Origin: Pseudoxanthomonas sp. SL93
GTDB taxonomy: Bacteria > Pseudomonadota > Gammaproteobacteria > Xanthomonadales > Xanthomonadaceae
Direction: 5' to 3'
Length of the DNA: 64,000 nucleotides
Assembly: GCF_026625825.1 (NCBI RefSeq)
Contig: NZ_CP113065.1
Location: forward strand, 434,001 to 498,000
In this document: positions 1 to 12,429 of the stretch, piece by piece
How positions within the stretch are numbered: position 1 is the stretch's first letter
How the letters are laid out: the number at the start of each line of letters is the position of its first letter
Program-made: the position numbers and the translations under genes
Notes under the pieces: generated by a model
What the model was told of the DNA's origin: nothing
Databases searched by the model: none
Seen by the model: the letters and a program-made list of their open reading frames with translations, nothing else

Positions 1-633
1 CTGGAAGTCCCGTCGTCCTCCTGGTACGCGGTCTGCCTCGCGCTGCGCGACGAATTCGGTTTCGAGCAGGCCGTGGACGTGTGCGGCGTGGACTACCTGG
101 GTTACGGCAGCGATGAGTGGGATACCTCGGACGTATCGTCCGAAGGCTTCAGCCGCGGCGTCGAGGGCTTCGGACCCGGCCGCTTCAACTGGGCACAGCG
201 CCCGCAGGGCGCCAGCCAGCCCAACCGTTTCGCCGTGGTGCTGCACCTGCTGTCGTACCAGCACAACCGTCGCCTGCGCGTGCGCTGCTTCGCACCCGAC
301 GACGGCCTGCCGGTGGTGGCATCGGTCAACGGCATCTGGCCGGGCGTGAACTGGTTCGAGCGCGAGGCGTTCGACCTGTACGGCATCATTTTCGAAGGCC
401 ACCCGGACCTGCGCCGCATCCTGACCGACTACGGCTTCGTCGGCCACCCGTTCCGCAAGGACTTCCCGCTGATCGGCAACGTCGAAGTCCGCTACGACGA
501 AGAGAAGAAGCGCGTGGTGTACGAACCGGTCACCTCGGTGGAGCCGCGCGTCGGCGTGCCGCGCGTGATCCGCGACGACGCCCGCTATCAGACCGCCGCG
601 GGTGAAGCCGCAGGGCGGGAGGGCAAGGCATGA
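1..633 (+). CDS. nuoC: NADH-quinone oxidoreductase subunit C (5' partial)
   Basis: Peripheral-arm subunit of respiratory complex I (30 kDa subunit), part of the hydrophilic domain that carries electrons from NADH towards quinone. The reading frame is open from base 1, so the N-terminus (probably some 40 residues) lies outside the window; 210 residues are visible. The family signature is clear around residues 117-160: [14 protein letters not shown] followed by [20 protein letters not shown], the usual 30 kDa signature. The stop overlaps the nuoD start (ATGA at 630-633), which shows translational coupling inside the nuo operon. nuoA and nuoB are presumably just upstream and not visible. Confidence 0.97.
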   Translation: MEVPSSSWYAVCLALRDEFGFEQAVDVCGVDYLGYGSDEWDTSDVSSEGFSRGVEGFGPGRFNWAQRPQGASQPNRFAVVLHLLSYQHNRRLRVRCFAPDDGLPVVASVNGIWPGVNWFEREAFDLYGIIFEGHPDLRRILTDYGFVGHPFRKDFPLIGNVEVRYDEEKKRVVYEPVTSVEPRVGVPRVIRDDARYQTAAGEAAGREGKA

Positions 634-1934
634 GCAATCCGCAATCCGGCGTCGCGTTCGCCAGCAATCCTGCCGAAGGCAAGCAGGAGATCCGCAACTA
701 CACGCTGAACTTCGGTCCCCAGCATCCGGCCGCGCACGGCGTGCTGCGCCTGATCCTGGAAATGGACGGCGAGACCATCGTGCGTGCCGACCCCCACGTG
801 GGCCTGCTGCACCGGGGTACCGAGAAGCTCGCTGAATCCAAGCCGTTCAACCAGTCGATCGGCTACATGGATCGCCTGGACTACGTGTCCATGATGTGCA
901 ACGAGCACGCCTACGTGCGCGCCATCGAAACCCTGATGGGCATCGAGGCGCCGGAACGCGCGCAGTACATCCGCACGATGTTCGACGAGATCACGCGCAT
1001 CCTCAACCACCTGATGTGGGTCGGTTCCAACGCGCTCGACCTGGGTGCGATGGCCGTCATGCTGTACGCGTTCCGCGAGCGCGAAGAGCTGATGGACTGC
1101 TACGAAGCCGTCAGCGGCGCGCGCATGCACGCCACCTACTACCGTCCGGGCGGCGTCTACCGCGACCTGCCTGACCGCATGCCGATGTACAAGGAATCGC
1201 CGTGGCGGAAGGGCAAGGCCCTGAAGCAGTTCAACCAGGCGCGTGAAGGCTCGCTGCTGGATTTCCTGGAGGACTTCACCTCCACCTTCCCGGCGCGCGT
1301 CGACGAGTACGAGACACTGCTCACCGACAACCGCATCTGGAAGCAGCGCACCGTGGGCATCGGCGTGATATCGCCGGAAGAAGCCCGCGCGTGGGGCATG
1401 ACCGGCGCGATGCTGCGTGGCTCGGGCATCGCCTGGGACCTGCGCAAGAAGCAGCCTTATGCCAAGTACGACACCGTCGATTTCGACATCCCGGTAGGCG
1501 TCAACGGCGACTGCTACGACCGTTACCTGGTCCGCGTGGCCGAGATGCGCCAGTCCAACCGCATCATCCAGCAGTGCGTGAAGTGGCTGAAGGCCAATCC
1601 CGGCCCGGTCATGGTGCAGAACTTCAAGGTCGCGCCCCCCTCCCGCGAGGAGATGAAGGACGACATGGAAGCGCTGATCCATCACTTCAAGCTGTTCAGC
1701 GAAGGCTACTGCGTGCCCGCCGGCGAGACCTACGCCGCGGTGGAAGCACCGAAGGGCGAGTTCGCCTGCTACCTGGTGTCCGACGGCGCCAACAAGCCGT
1801 TCCGCCTGAAGCTGCGCGCGCCCGGCTTTGCACATCTTTCGTCGATGGACGCCATCGTCAAGGGGCACATGCTGCCCGACGTCGTGGCGATGATCGGTAC
1901 CTATGATCTTGTTTTTGGTGAGGTGGACCGATGA
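630..1934 (+). CDS. nuoD: NADH-quinone oxidoreductase subunit D
   Basis: 49 kDa subunit of complex I, which forms much of the quinone-binding pocket where the arms meet. It has 434 residues, a normal length for a separate NuoD (not fused to NuoC as in E. coli). Visible hallmarks are [15 protein letters not shown] near residue 28, [12 protein letters not shown] near 56 and the C-terminal DLVFGEVDR. The start overlaps the nuoC stop (ATGA) and the end overlaps the nuoE start in the same way, so expression is coupled along the operon. Confidence 0.98.
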   Translation: MSNPQSGVAFASNPAEGKQEIRNYTLNFGPQHPAAHGVLRLILEMDGETIVRADPHVGLLHRGTEKLAESKPFNQSIGYMDRLDYVSMMCNEHAYVRAIETLMGIEAPERAQYIRTMFDEITRILNHLMWVGSNALDLGAMAVMLYAFREREELMDCYEAVSGARMHATYYRPGGVYRDLPDRMPMYKESPWRKGKALKQFNQAREGSLLDFLEDFTSTFPARVDEYETLLTDNRIWKQRTVGIGVISPEEARAWGMTGAMLRGSGIAWDLRKKQPYAKYDTVDFDIPVGVNGDCYDRYLVRVAEMRQSNRIIQQCVKWLKANPGPVMVQNFKVAPPSREEMKDDMEALIHHFKLFSEGYCVPAGETYAAVEAPKGEFACYLVSDGANKPFRLKLRAPGFAHLSSMDAIVKGHMLPDVVAMIGTYDLVFGEVDR

Positions 1935-2458
1935 GGGCCACGGGTAATTTCGAAGCGGCGCAGAATGTCGACCCGCTTGTCGCGTTGAGCGACGCGACGC
2001 GCGCGCACATCGACCATTGGCTGACCAAGTTCCCGCCGGACCGCAAGCGGTCCGCAGTGCTGCAGGGCCTGCATGCGGCCCAGGAGCAGAACAGCGGCTG
2101 GCTGACCGACGAGCTGATCGCCGCCGTCGCCAAGTACCTGGACCTGCCGCCGGTGTGGGCCTACGAGGTCGCCAGCTTCTACTCGATGTTCGAGACCGAG
2201 AAGGTCGGCCGCAACAACGTGGCGTTCTGCACCAACATCAGCTGCTGGCTCAACGGCGCCGAGGACCTGGTGAAGCACGCCGAGAAGAAGCTCGGCTGCA
2301 GGCTGGGCGAATCGACCGCCGATGGCCGCGTGTACCTGAAGCGCGAAGAAGAGTGCGTGGCCGCGTGCTGCGGCGCGCCGGTGGTCGTCATCAACGGCCA
2401 CTACCACGAGAATCTCACGCCGGCGAAGGTCGACGAGCTGCTGGACGGGCTGGAGTAA
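1931..2458 (+). CDS. nuoE: NADH-quinone oxidoreductase subunit E
   Basis: 24 kDa subunit carrying the [2Fe-2S] cluster N1a of complex I; it works with NuoF in the NADH dehydrogenase module. It has 175 residues. The four cysteine ligands are seen as CTNISC (about residue 99) and CVAACC (about 140), the thioredoxin-like ferredoxin pattern. ATGA overlap with nuoD upstream; nuoF follows after 4 bases. Confidence 0.97.
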   Translation: MRATGNFEAAQNVDPLVALSDATRAHIDHWLTKFPPDRKRSAVLQGLHAAQEQNSGWLTDELIAAVAKYLDLPPVWAYEVASFYSMFETEKVGRNNVAFCTNISCWLNGAEDLVKHAEKKLGCRLGESTADGRVYLKREEECVAACCGAPVVVINGHYHENLTPAKVDELLDGLE

Positions 2459-2462
2459 GCGC

Positions 2463-3844
<1,382 letters not shown>

Positions 3845-3848
<4 letters not shown>

Positions 3849-6082
3849 GTGCGCAGCCCGTGAATCCCAACCTGCCGCCGGACCACGTCACCGTCTTCAT
3901 CGACGGCGTCGAGATGGCGGCGCCCAAGGGTTCGATGATCATCCAGGCCGCCGACAAGGCCGGCATCCCGATCCCGCGCTTCTGCTACCACGAGAAGCTG
4001 CCGATCGCGGCCAACTGCCGCATGTGCCTGGTCGACGTGGAAAAGATGCCGAAGCCGGCGCCGGCCTGCGCCACGCCGGTGATGGATGGCATGAAGATCG
4101 CCACGCGCAGCGAGAAGGCACTGAAGTCGCAGCGCAACGTGATGGAATTCCTGCTGATCAACCATCCGCTGGACTGCCCGATCTGCGACCAGGGTGGCGA
4201 ATGCGAGCTGCAGGACCTGTCGCTGGGTTACGGCCGTTCGGTCAGCCGTTTCCAGGAACGCAAGCGTGTGGTGCCGGACGAGGACATCGGTCCGCTGGTC
4301 GCCACCGAGATGACCCGCTGCATCCAGTGCACCCGCTGCGTGCGCTTCACCGCGGACGTCGCCGGCACCTATGAACTGGGCGGCATGTACCGCGGCGAGA
4401 ACCTGCAGATCGGCACCTACGACGGCAAGCCGCTGACCACCGAGATCTCCGGCAACGTCATCGACGTCTGCCCGGTCGGCGCGCTGACCAACAAGGTGTT
4501 CCAGTTCCGCGCCCGCCCGTGGGAGCTGATCGCGCGCGAATCCGTCGGCTTCCACGACGCGATGGGGTCCAACCTGTTCTACCACTCGCGCCGCGGCGAA
4601 GTGCTGCGGACGGTGCCGCGCGAGAACGAAGCGGTCAACGAGTGCTGGCTGTCCGACCGTGACCGCTACTCGCACCAGGGCCTGTACGCCGATGACCGCG
4701 CGGTGAAGCCGCTGCAGAAGGTCGATGGCGAGTGGCGCGAAGTGTCCTGGGCCGAAGGCCTGGCCGCCGCCGCCGCGATCCTGCGCGCCAACCGGGGCGA
4801 CAGCCTCGGTGTGCTGGTGCACCCGGCGGTGTCCAATGAAGAAGGCGGGCTGCTGGCGAAGCTGGCCGCAGGCCTGGGCAGCGGCAACCTGGACCACCGC
4901 ATCAACAACCGCGACTTCTCCGATGGCGCAGTGGCGGAGCCGTTCGCGCTGCCGCTGGCGGAGATCGAACAGGCCGATGTCATCGTGCTGTTCGGCACCA
5001 ACATCCGGCACGAACTGCCGCTGCTTCACCAGCGCATCCGCAAGGCCGTCCGCAAGGGCGCCCGCGTGCACGTGGTGAATCCGGTCGACTTCGACTTCAC
5101 CTTCAGCCTGGCCGGCAAGCAGATCGTCGCGCCGTCGCAGCTGGGCGAGGCACTGAATGGCGCCGCGCTGCGCGATGCCGCCAGCTCGGCCAACCGCGCC
5201 GTGGTGATCGTCGGTGGCATCGTCGAGAACCATCCGCAGGCCGCCACGCTGCGCGCCGCCGCCGGCGATTTCGCCGCTGCGACCGGTGCGTCGCTGTGCC
5301 GCATCCCGCAGGGCGCCAATGCCGTCGGCCTGGCGCGCCACGGCGTGCTGCCGAGCGGTCGCGACGTGGCCGGCATGTTCGCCGAGCCGCGCAACGCCTA
5401 TGTCATCTACGGCATCGAACCGGGCCTGGATTTCGCCGACACGCCGGCCGCCACCAAGGCGCTGGTAACGGCGAAGGTCGTGGCGTTCAGCCACTTCGCC
5501 TGCAAGTCCACGCGGGATGTCGCCGACGTGATCCTTCCCATCGGCGCGTTGCCGGAAATCGAGGGCACGCTGACCAACCTGGATGGCCGTGACCAGCGCA
5601 CGCAGGCAGCCGGCAAGCTGCCGGGCGAGGCGCGTGAAGGCTGGCGCGTGCTGCGTGCCCTGGGTGGCGAGCTGCAGCTGGCCGGCTTCGAGTTCACCGA
5701 CCTGGCCGGCGCGCGCGCCGCGATCGGCGATGGCGCCACCGTGGCCAATATCGCCAGGTCGCCGGCGGTCGCAGTGTCGGGCGACGGTCTGCAACTGGCG
5801 GTCAGCTACGCGATCTACCGCACCGACGGCACCGTGCGCCGGGCCAAGGCACTGCAGGAGCATCCGTTGAACGTGGGTGCCCGCATCGTGCTGAATCCGG
5901 CCGACGCGCAGTCCGCGGGCGTGACCGGCGGGCAGGTGGCCAAGGTCGCCAATGGCAGCGGCACCGCGACCCTGCCGGTGGTGGTGGACGCGCGTGTCGC
6001 CGAAGGCGCGGCGTGGATCGAATGCGGCTACGGCGCGACCGCGCCGCTGGGCGCGGGACGTGTCACGGTGGTGAGCGCATGA
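3845..6082 (+). CDS. nuoG: NADH-quinone oxidoreductase subunit G
   Basis: 75 kDa iron-sulfur subunit of complex I. It has 745 residues with a GTG start overlapping the nuoF stop. The N-terminal ferredoxin domain has CRMCLVDVE; next come [14 protein letters not shown], then the 4Fe-4S pattern CIQCTRC and CPVGAL, followed by a molybdopterin-oxidoreductase-like domain to the C-terminus. Cluster ligands for N1b, N4 and N5 are visible. The stop overlaps the nuoH start (ATGA at 6079-6082). Confidence 0.97.
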
Positions 6083-7170
6083 ACGAGCTGTTGATCAACG
6101 CCGTCGGCCCCCTGCGCGAGTGGTTCTTCGGGCTGGGCGACATCGGCATGGTTCTGTGGATCGTGTTGAAGATCCTGGTGATCGCCATGCCGGTGATCAT
6201 CTCGGTCGCGTTCTACGTGGTGTGGGAGCGCAAGCTGATCGGCTGGATGCACGTGCGCCACGGGCCGATGTACGTGGGCATGGGCATCTTCCAGGCCTTC
6301 GCCGACGTCTTCAAGCTGCTGTTCAAGGAAATCATCCAGCCCAGCAGTGCGCAGAAGACCATGTACATCCTGGCGCCGCTGATCACGCTGGCGCCGGCTT
6401 TCGCCGCATGGGCGGTGGTGCCGTTCGACTACCAGCTGGTGCTGTCGAACGCCAATGCCGGCCTGCTGTACCTGCTGGCGATGACCTCGCTGGGCGTGTA
6501 CGGCATCATCATCGCCGGCTGGGCGTCGAATTCGAAGTACGCCTTCCTCGGTGCGATGCGGTCGGCCGCGCAGGTCGTCAGCTACGAGATCGCGATGGGC
6601 TTTGCCCTGGTGGGCGTGCTGATCGCCGCCGGCAGCCTGAACCTGACCGACATCGTGATGGCGCAGTCGGGCAACGCCGGCTTCTTCGAGTGGTTCTGGC
6701 TGCCGCTGTTCCCGCTGTTCATCGTGTATTGGGTGTCCGGCGTCGCCGAGACGAACCGTTCGCCGTTCGACGTGGTCGAAGGCGAATCGGAAATCGTCGC
6801 CGGCCACATGGTGGAGTACTCGGGTGCGGCGTTCGCGCTGTTCTTCCTGGCCGAATACGCCAACATGATCCTGGTCAGCTTCCTGGTGTCGCTGTTCTTC
6901 CTGGGCGGCTGGCTGAGTCCGCTGCAGGGCTGGATCACCGCCGACGTGTCGCCCTGGATCAACTGGATCTGGACCGGCGGCTGGCCGTGGCTGCTGCTGA
7001 AGGTGCTGTTCTTCGCCAGCGCGTACATCTGGTTCCGCGCCAGCTTCCCGCGCTACCGCTACGACCAGATCATGCGCCTGGGCTGGAAGGTGTTCATTCC
7101 GCTCACGATCTTCTGGATCGCGGTGACGGCGTTGCTGGTGTTCTTCGGTGTGTTCGAGAAGGGTGTGTAA
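6079..7170 (+). CDS. nuoH: NADH-quinone oxidoreductase subunit H
   Basis: Membrane subunit next to the quinone-binding pocket that couples the two arms of complex I. The longest frame begins upstream inside nuoG, but the ATG at 6079 is chosen: it overlaps the nuoG stop and gives the usual 363 residues beginning [10 protein letters not shown]. Typical motifs are the hydrophobic N-terminus ending in [15 protein letters not shown] and, about residue 230, [19 protein letters not shown], the diagnostic NuoH/ND1 loop. nuoI starts on the next base after the stop. Confidence 0.97.
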   Translation: MNELLINAVGPLREWFFGLGDIGMVLWIVLKILVIAMPVIISVAFYVVWERKLIGWMHVRHGPMYVGMGIFQAFADVFKLLFKEIIQPSSAQKTMYILAPLITLAPAFAAWAVVPFDYQLVLSNANAGLLYLLAMTSLGVYGIIIAGWASNSKYAFLGAMRSAAQVVSYEIAMGFALVGVLIAAGSLNLTDIVMAQSGNAGFFEWFWLPLFPLFIVYWVSGVAETNRSPFDVVEGESEIVAGHMVEYSGAAFALFFLAEYANMILVSFLVSLFFLGGWLSPLQGWITADVSPWINWIWTGGWPWLLLKVLFFASAYIWFRASFPRYRYDQIMRLGWKVFIPLTIFWIAVTALLVFFGVFEKGV

Positions 7171-7659
7171 ATGAACAAGGTTGTGCACTACTTCAAGAGC
7201 CTGATGCTGCTGGAACTGATGCAGGGCCTGTGGCTGACGCTGAAGTACACCTTCAAGCCGAAGTACACGCTGATGTACCCGATGGAGAAGTTCCCGCAGT
7301 CACCGCGCTTCCGTGGCCTACATGCGCTGCGCCGCTATCCGAACGGGGAAGAGCGCTGCATCGCCTGCAAGCTGTGCGAAGCCGTATGCCCCGCGCTGGC
7401 CATCACCATCGATTCGGCCCCGCGCGAGGACGGCACCCGCCGTACCACCCGCTACGACATCGACCTGTTCAAGTGCATCTACTGCGGCTTCTGCGAGGAA
7501 AGCTGCCCGGTGGATTCGATCGTGGAAACGCACGTGCTGGAGTACCACTTCGACAAGCGTGGCCAGAACATCGTGACCAAGCCGCAGCTGCTGGCGATTG
7601 GCGACCGGCTGGAAGCCGAAATCGCCGAACGCCGCGCCGCCGACGCCGCCTTCCGCTGA
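7171..7659 (+). CDS. nuoI: NADH-quinone oxidoreductase subunit I
   Basis: Ferredoxin-like subunit with two [4Fe-4S] clusters (N6a and N6b) that pass electrons to N2. It has 162 residues. The two cluster motifs are [12 protein letters not shown] and [12 protein letters not shown], both complete. It starts directly after the nuoH stop; nuoJ follows after 10 bases. Confidence 0.98.
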   Translation: MNKVVHYFKSLMLLELMQGLWLTLKYTFKPKYTLMYPMEKFPQSPRFRGLHALRRYPNGEERCIACKLCEAVCPALAITIDSAPREDGTRRTTRYDIDLFKCIYCGFCEESCPVDSIVETHVLEYHFDKRGQNIVTKPQLLAIGDRLEAEIAERRAADAAFR

Positions 7660-7669
7660 GGTCCAAAGA

Positions 7670-8323
7670 ATGGATTGGGTTTTGATCAGCTTCTACGCCT
7701 TCGCCACCGTCGCGGTCGTCGCCGCCGGCGCGGTGATCAGCGTGCGCAACCCGGTGCATGCCGTGCTGTGCCTCATCCTGACGTTCTTCTCAGTGGCCTG
7801 CACCTGGCTGCTGGTGGGTGCGGAGTTTTTGGGCGTCGCCCTGATCCTCGTCTACGTGGGCGCGGTGATGGTGCTGTTCCTGTTCGTGGTGATGATGCTG
7901 GACATCGACATCGTCAAGATCCGCGAGGGTTGGGTGAAGTTCCTGCCACTGGGCCTGCTGGTCGCGGTGGTGATGCTGGGCCAGATGCTGGTGCTCATCG
8001 GCATCAAGGCGCGCACCGCCACGCCGTTCCCCGACAACGCGGCGTCGGCCGCCGCCGACGTGTCCAACACGGCCTGGCTGGCGCGCACGCTGTTCACCGA
8101 GTTCCTGCTGCCGTTCGAGTTCGCGGCGGTGATCCTGACGGTGGCCGTGGTGGCGGCCGTGATGCTGACGCTGCGCAAGCGCACCGGCATCAAGACGCAG
8201 GACCCGGGCGAGCAGTCTCGCGTGAAGGCCAGCGATCGCATCCGGATGGTCAAGATGGACGCCGAGAAGCCGGTGCGTGAAGCGCCGTCCACGCCGGCGG
8301 GCGAAGGGGAGGGCACGCCATGA
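7670..8323 (+). CDS. nuoJ: NADH-quinone oxidoreductase subunit J
   Basis: Membrane subunit of the proton-pumping arm. ATG at 7670 is preferred over an upstream in-frame start because it leaves nuoI intact and yields a normal NuoJ N-terminus ([11 protein letters not shown]), 217 residues. Five hydrophobic segments are visible, with the conserved [20 protein letters not shown] stretch in the middle. The C-terminal tail after about residue 170 is charged and probably cytoplasmic. ATGA overlap with nuoK. Confidence 0.95.
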   Translation: MDWVLISFYAFATVAVVAAGAVISVRNPVHAVLCLILTFFSVACTWLLVGAEFLGVALILVYVGAVMVLFLFVVMMLDIDIVKIREGWVKFLPLGLLVAVVMLGQMLVLIGIKARTATPFPDNAASAAADVSNTAWLARTLFTEFLLPFEFAAVILTVAVVAAVMLTLRKRTGIKTQDPGEQSRVKASDRIRMVKMDAEKPVREAPSTPAGEGEGTP

Positions 8324-8625
8324 TTACCGTCGGTCACCTGCTGGCACTGGGCGCGGTGCTGTTCTGCATCAGCCTGGCGGGCATCTTCCTGAACCGCAAG
8401 AACGTCATCGTCCTGCTGATGTCGATCGAGCTGATGCTGCTGTCGGTCAACATCAACTTCGTCGCCTTCTCGCGCGAACTGGGCGATGCGGCCGGGCAGA
8501 TCTTCGTGTTCTTCATCCTGACCGTGGCCGCGGCCGAGGCCGCCATCGGCCTGGCGATCCTGGTCACCCTGTTCCGCACCCGGCGCACGATCAACGTGGC
8601 CGAAGTCGATACGCTCAAAGGCTGA
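8320..8625 (+). CDS. nuoK: NADH-quinone oxidoreductase subunit K
   Basis: Small membrane subunit of 101 residues with three transmembrane helices. The conserved [12 protein letters not shown] and the acidic residue in the third helix ([13 protein letters not shown]) match NuoK, where both glutamates take part in proton translocation. It overlaps nuoJ (ATGA); nuoL starts 7 bases downstream. Confidence 0.97.
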   Translation: MITVGHLLALGAVLFCISLAGIFLNRKNVIVLLMSIELMLLSVNINFVAFSRELGDAAGQIFVFFILTVAAAEAAIGLAILVTLFRTRRTINVAEVDTLKG

Positions 8626-8632
8626 TGCACTG

Positions 8633-10849
8633 ATGACTGGTCTGGAACTCAACGGCGTACTGCCAGCCATTTCCAAGAACGTGCTGCTGGCCATCGTGCT
8701 GGCGCCGCTGCTGGGCAGCAGCATCGCCGGCCTGTTCGGGCGGCAGGTGGGGCGTGCCGGCGCGCACACCATCACCATCCTGGGCGTGGCGGCGAGCTGC
8801 GCGCTTTCCGGCTGGGTGCTGTACCAGCTGGTCGCGCTGGGCGCTTCCCCGTTCAACCAGAACCTGTACACCTTCTTCGAAGTGGGCGGCTACAGCGGCC
8901 ATGTCGGTTTCATGATCGACAAGCTGACCGCGATGATGATGGTGGTGGTGACGTTCGTGTCGCTGCTGGTGCACGTGTACACCATCGGCTACATGTCCGA
9001 GGATCCCGGCTACCAGCGCTTCTTCAGCTACATCTCGCTGTTCACCTTCAGCATGCTGATGCTGGTGATGAGCAACAACTTCCTGCAGCTGTTCTTCGGC
9101 TGGGAAGCGGTGGGCCTGGTCTCGTACCTGCTGATCGGTTTCTGGTTCAAGCGGCCGACCGCGATCTTCGCCAACATGAAGGCGTTCCTGGTCAACCGGG
9201 TCGGCGACTTCGGGTTCCTGCTGGGCATCGGCTGCGTGCTGCTGATGTTCGGCACGCTGGACTACGCAACGGTGTTCGCCAATGCGCCGATGCTGGCGGG
9301 CAAGGCGATCCCGGTGTGGTCCGGTGCGGTGAGCCTGTTCGGCCAGACCTGGCAGGTGTTCGACCAGCCGGTCGTCTGGTCGATCGCCACGCTGACGTGC
9401 ATCTGCCTGTTCATCGGCGCGATGGGCAAGTCGGCGCAGGTGCCGCTGCACGTGTGGCTGCCCGACTCGATGGAAGGCCCGACGCCGATCTCCGCGCTGA
9501 TCCACGCCGCGACCATGGTTACAGCGGGCATCTTCATGGTGGCGCGCATGTCGCCGCTGTTCGAGCTGTCGCAGACGGCGCTGGACTTCGTGCTGTTCAT
9601 CGGCGCGACCACGGCCTTGTTCACCGGCCTGATCGGCATCGTGCAGAACGACATCAAGCGCGTGGTGGCGTATTCCACGCTGTCGCAGCTGGGCTACATG
9701 ACGGTCGCGCTGGGCGTGTCGGCCTACTCGGCGGCGGTGTTCCACCTGATGACGCACGCCTTCTTCAAGGCGCTGCTGTTCCTGGCGGCGGGCTCGGTCA
9801 TCATCGGCATGCACCACGAACAGGACATGCGGAAGATGGGTGGCCTGCGCAGGTACATGCCCATCACCTGGATCACCAGCCTGATCGGCACGCTGGCGCT
9901 GGTGGGCACGCCGTTCTTCTCCGGCTTCTACTCGAAGGACACCATCATCGAGGCGGCCAAGCACCACCAGCACGTGGCGCACGAGTTCAACAGCAAGCTG
10001 GCCGAGCTGGGCACGATGGCGCCGCAGGGCATCAACGGCCCCAGCGAATGGATCGCCACCTACGGCTACTGGGCCATCCTGCTGGGCGTGTTCGTGACCA
10101 GCTTCTACAGCTTCCGCCTGCTGTACCTGACCTTCCACGGCAAGGAGCGCTTCCGCGACGCCCATGCCGACCATGGCCATGACGCACACCATGACCATGC
10201 CCATGACGATCACGGCCATGGTCACCATGGTGCGCACGAGCCGCATGAATCCCCGTGGGTCGTCACCCTGCCGCTGATCCTGCTGGCGATTCCTTCGATC
10301 TTCATCGGCTACTTCACGGTCGGTCCGATGCTGTTCGGCACCGACTGGAGCGGCCATCACGAGCAGCTGCCCTTCTTCCTGGGCGCGATCGACTTCATCA
10401 CGCCGTCCTCGGACACGGTGGCGGCGTTGAAGGCCGAGCTCTGGCACGGTCCCGTGAAGTACGCGCTGCATGGCATGCAGGCAGCGCCGTTCTGGTTGGC
10501 ACTGGGTGGCTTCGTGCTGGCGTCGGTCCTGTACCTCTGGAAGACCGAATGGCCGGCCAGGCTGCGCAGGTTCTTCGCGCTGCCGGTGCGCATCCTGGAG
10601 AACAAGTACGGCATGGACGACCTGTGGATCGGCGGCTTCGCCGGTGGCGGCGTCAAGCTGGGCAAGGTATCGCGCGCCATCGACACGCACGTGATCGACG
10701 GTGCGGCGGTCAACGGCACGGCGCGGCTGATCGACCTGGGCGCGCAGCTGCTGCGCCGTACGCAATCCGGTTACCTGTACCACTATGCCTTCGCGATGAT
10801 CCTGGGCCTGATCGCCCTGCTGGCCGTGATCATCAAGTTCTGGCAGTAA
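8633..10849 (+). CDS. nuoL: NADH-quinone oxidoreductase subunit L
   Basis: Largest antiporter-like subunit of the membrane arm, 738 residues. The core proton-channel region includes FFGWEAVGLVSYLLIGFW, MGKSAQVPLHVWLPDSMEGP and the lateral amphipathic helix near the C-terminus. An unusual histidine-rich stretch lies around residues 511-538 (about 10163-10245), with more than ten His residues between hydrophobic segments, i.e. in a loop. The rest aligns in style with ordinary NuoL proteins. Confidence 0.97.
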   Translation: MTGLELNGVLPAISKNVLLAIVLAPLLGSSIAGLFGRQVGRAGAHTITILGVAASCALSGWVLYQLVALGASPFNQNLYTFFEVGGYSGHVGFMIDKLTAMMMVVVTFVSLLVHVYTIGYMSEDPGYQRFFSYISLFTFSMLMLVMSNNFLQLFFGWEAVGLVSYLLIGFWFKRPTAIFANMKAFLVNRVGDFGFLLGIGCVLLMFGTLDYATVFANAPMLAGKAIPVWSGAVSLFGQTWQVFDQPVVWSIATLTCICLFIGAMGKSAQVPLHVWLPDSMEGPTPISALIHAATMVTAGIFMVARMSPLFELSQTALDFVLFIGATTALFTGLIGIVQNDIKRVVAYSTLSQLGYMTVALGVSAYSAAVFHLMTHAFFKALLFLAAGSVIIGMHHEQDMRKMGGLRRYMPITWITSLIGTLALVGTPFFSGFYSKDTIIEAAKHHQHVAHEFNSKLAELGTMAPQGINGPSEWIATYGYWAILLGVFVTSFYSFRLLYLTFHGKERFRDAHADHGHDAHHDHAHDDHGHGHHGAHEPHESPWVVTLPLILLAIPSIFIGYFTVGPMLFGTDWSGHHEQLPFFLGAIDFITPSSDTVAALKAELWHGPVKYALHGMQAAPFWLALGGFVLASVLYLWKTEWPARLRRFFALPVRILENKYGMDDLWIGGFAGGGVKLGKVSRAIDTHVIDGAAVNGTARLIDLGAQLLRRTQSGYLYHYAFAMILGLIALLAVIIKFWQ

Positions 10850-10911
10850 CGACCTGACAGCAATGCCGTGGCAATGACTGTCCTGGCGACGAACTAAACG
10901 GATACCACAAC

Positions 10912-12423
10912 GTGTCGAACTGGCCCCTGCTGAGTGTTTTGATCTGGTTGCCCATCCTGGGTGGCGCGCTGGTGCTTGCGTTGGGCAATGCCCGCGCGAA
11001 TGCCGCCCGCTGGCTGGGCTTCGCGATCGCGGTGCTGACCTTCGTCTTCAGCCTGGGCCTGCTGACCGGCTTCGACCGTACCAACCCGGGCCTGCAGTTC
11101 GTCGAGAGCCATGCGTGGATCTCCAGCTTCGACATCTACTACAACGTCGGCGCCGATGGCATAGCGGTGGCGCTGCTGCTGCTGAACACCTTGATCACCG
11201 TGCTGACCCTGGCCGGTGCCTGGGGCTCGGTGAACAAGCGCGTGTCGCAGTACGTGGCCGCGTTCCTGATCCTGGAGGGCCTGACCAACGGCATCTTCGC
11301 GGCCAGCGACGCCATGCTGTTCTACGTGTTCTTCGAAGCGATGCTGGTGCCGATGTTCCTGATCATCGGTGTCTGGGGTGGCCCGCGCCGCATCTACGCC
11401 TCGCTGAAATTCTTCCTGTACACGTTCCTCGGCTCGGTGCTGATGCTGGTCGGACTGGTATACCTGTACATCAAGGGCGGAAGCTTCCAGCTGGCCGACC
11501 TGTACGCCATGCCGCTGGATGCGAAGGAACAGATGTGGCTGTTCTTCGCCTTCCTGATCGCCTTCGCGGTGAAGATCCCGATGTTCCCGGTGCATACCTG
11601 GCTGCCGGATGCGCACGTGGAAGCACCGACCGCCGGCTCTGTGATCCTAGCGGCCATCGCGCTGAAGATCGGTGGCTACGGCCTGCTGCGCTTCAGCCTG
11701 CCGATCGTGCCGGATGCCGGCCACGAATGGGCGACCTTCGTCATCGTGCTGTCGCTGATCGCGGTGGTCTACGTGGGCCTGGTGGCGCTGGTGCAGGACG
11801 ACATGAAGAAGCTGATCGCCTATTCGTCGGTCTCGCACATGGGCTTCGTCACTCTGGGCATCTTCATCGCCTTCGGCCTGGTCCGTGATTACGGCAACCT
11901 GGATGGCGCGCGCCTCGGCCTGCAGGGCGCCATGGTGCAGATGATCAGCCATGGCTTCATTTCCGGCGCCATGTTCACCTGCGTGGGCGTACTGTACGAC
12001 CGCATGCACACGCGAATGATCAAGGATTACGGCGGGGTGGTGAACACCATGCCGTGGTTCGCCGCGTTCTTCGTGCTGTTCGGCATGGCCAATTCCGGCC
12101 TGCCCGGCACCAGCGGCTTCGTCGGCGAGTTCATGGTCATCCTGGCCAGCTTCCAGAAGCACCCGCTGATCGCGTTCTTCGCGGCCACCACGCTGGTGAT
12201 CGGTGCCGCCTACACGCTGTGGCTGGTCAAGCGCGTGATCTTCGGCGAGGTGGCCAACAGCCACGTGGCCGAACTGAAGGACGTCAACCTGCGCGAAGCG
12301 CTGGTACTGGGTGGCTTCGCGGTGGGCGTGCTGGCGCTGGGCCTGTATCCCAAGCCGCTGACCGACCTGATGGAGCCCTCGATCGCGCAACTGGCGATGC
12401 AGCTCGCCAACAGCAAGCTGTAA
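10912..12423 (+). CDS. nuoM: NADH-quinone oxidoreductase subunit M
   Basis: Antiporter-like subunit of the membrane arm, 503 residues, GTG start (SNWPLLSVLIWLPI N-terminus). Conserved segments visible include FFEAMLVPMFLIIGVWGG and VKIPMFPVHTWLPDAHVEAP with the key lysine and glutamate of the proton channel. There is a 62-base gap after nuoL, the longest in the visible part of the operon, with no evident promoter. nuoN follows after 6 bases. Confidence 0.97.
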   Translation: MSNWPLLSVLIWLPILGGALVLALGNARANAARWLGFAIAVLTFVFSLGLLTGFDRTNPGLQFVESHAWISSFDIYYNVGADGIAVALLLLNTLITVLTLAGAWGSVNKRVSQYVAAFLILEGLTNGIFAASDAMLFYVFFEAMLVPMFLIIGVWGGPRRIYASLKFFLYTFLGSVLMLVGLVYLYIKGGSFQLADLYAMPLDAKEQMWLFFAFLIAFAVKIPMFPVHTWLPDAHVEAPTAGSVILAAIALKIGGYGLLRFSLPIVPDAGHEWATFVIVLSLIAVVYVGLVALVQDDMKKLIAYSSVSHMGFVTLGIFIAFGLVRDYGNLDGARLGLQGAMVQMISHGFISGAMFTCVGVLYDRMHTRMIKDYGGVVNTMPWFAAFFVLFGMANSGLPGTSGFVGEFMVILASFQKHPLIAFFAATTLVIGAAYTLWLVKRVIFGEVANSHVAELKDVNLREALVLGGFAVGVLALGLYPKPLTDLMEPSIAQLAMQLANSKL

Positions 12424-12429
12424 GGACGA

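Noticed and set aside
10158..10250. His-rich segment considered as a sign of a frameshift in NuoL
   Set aside because: The frame continues with normal NuoL sequence on both sides, so it is an insertion and not a shift.
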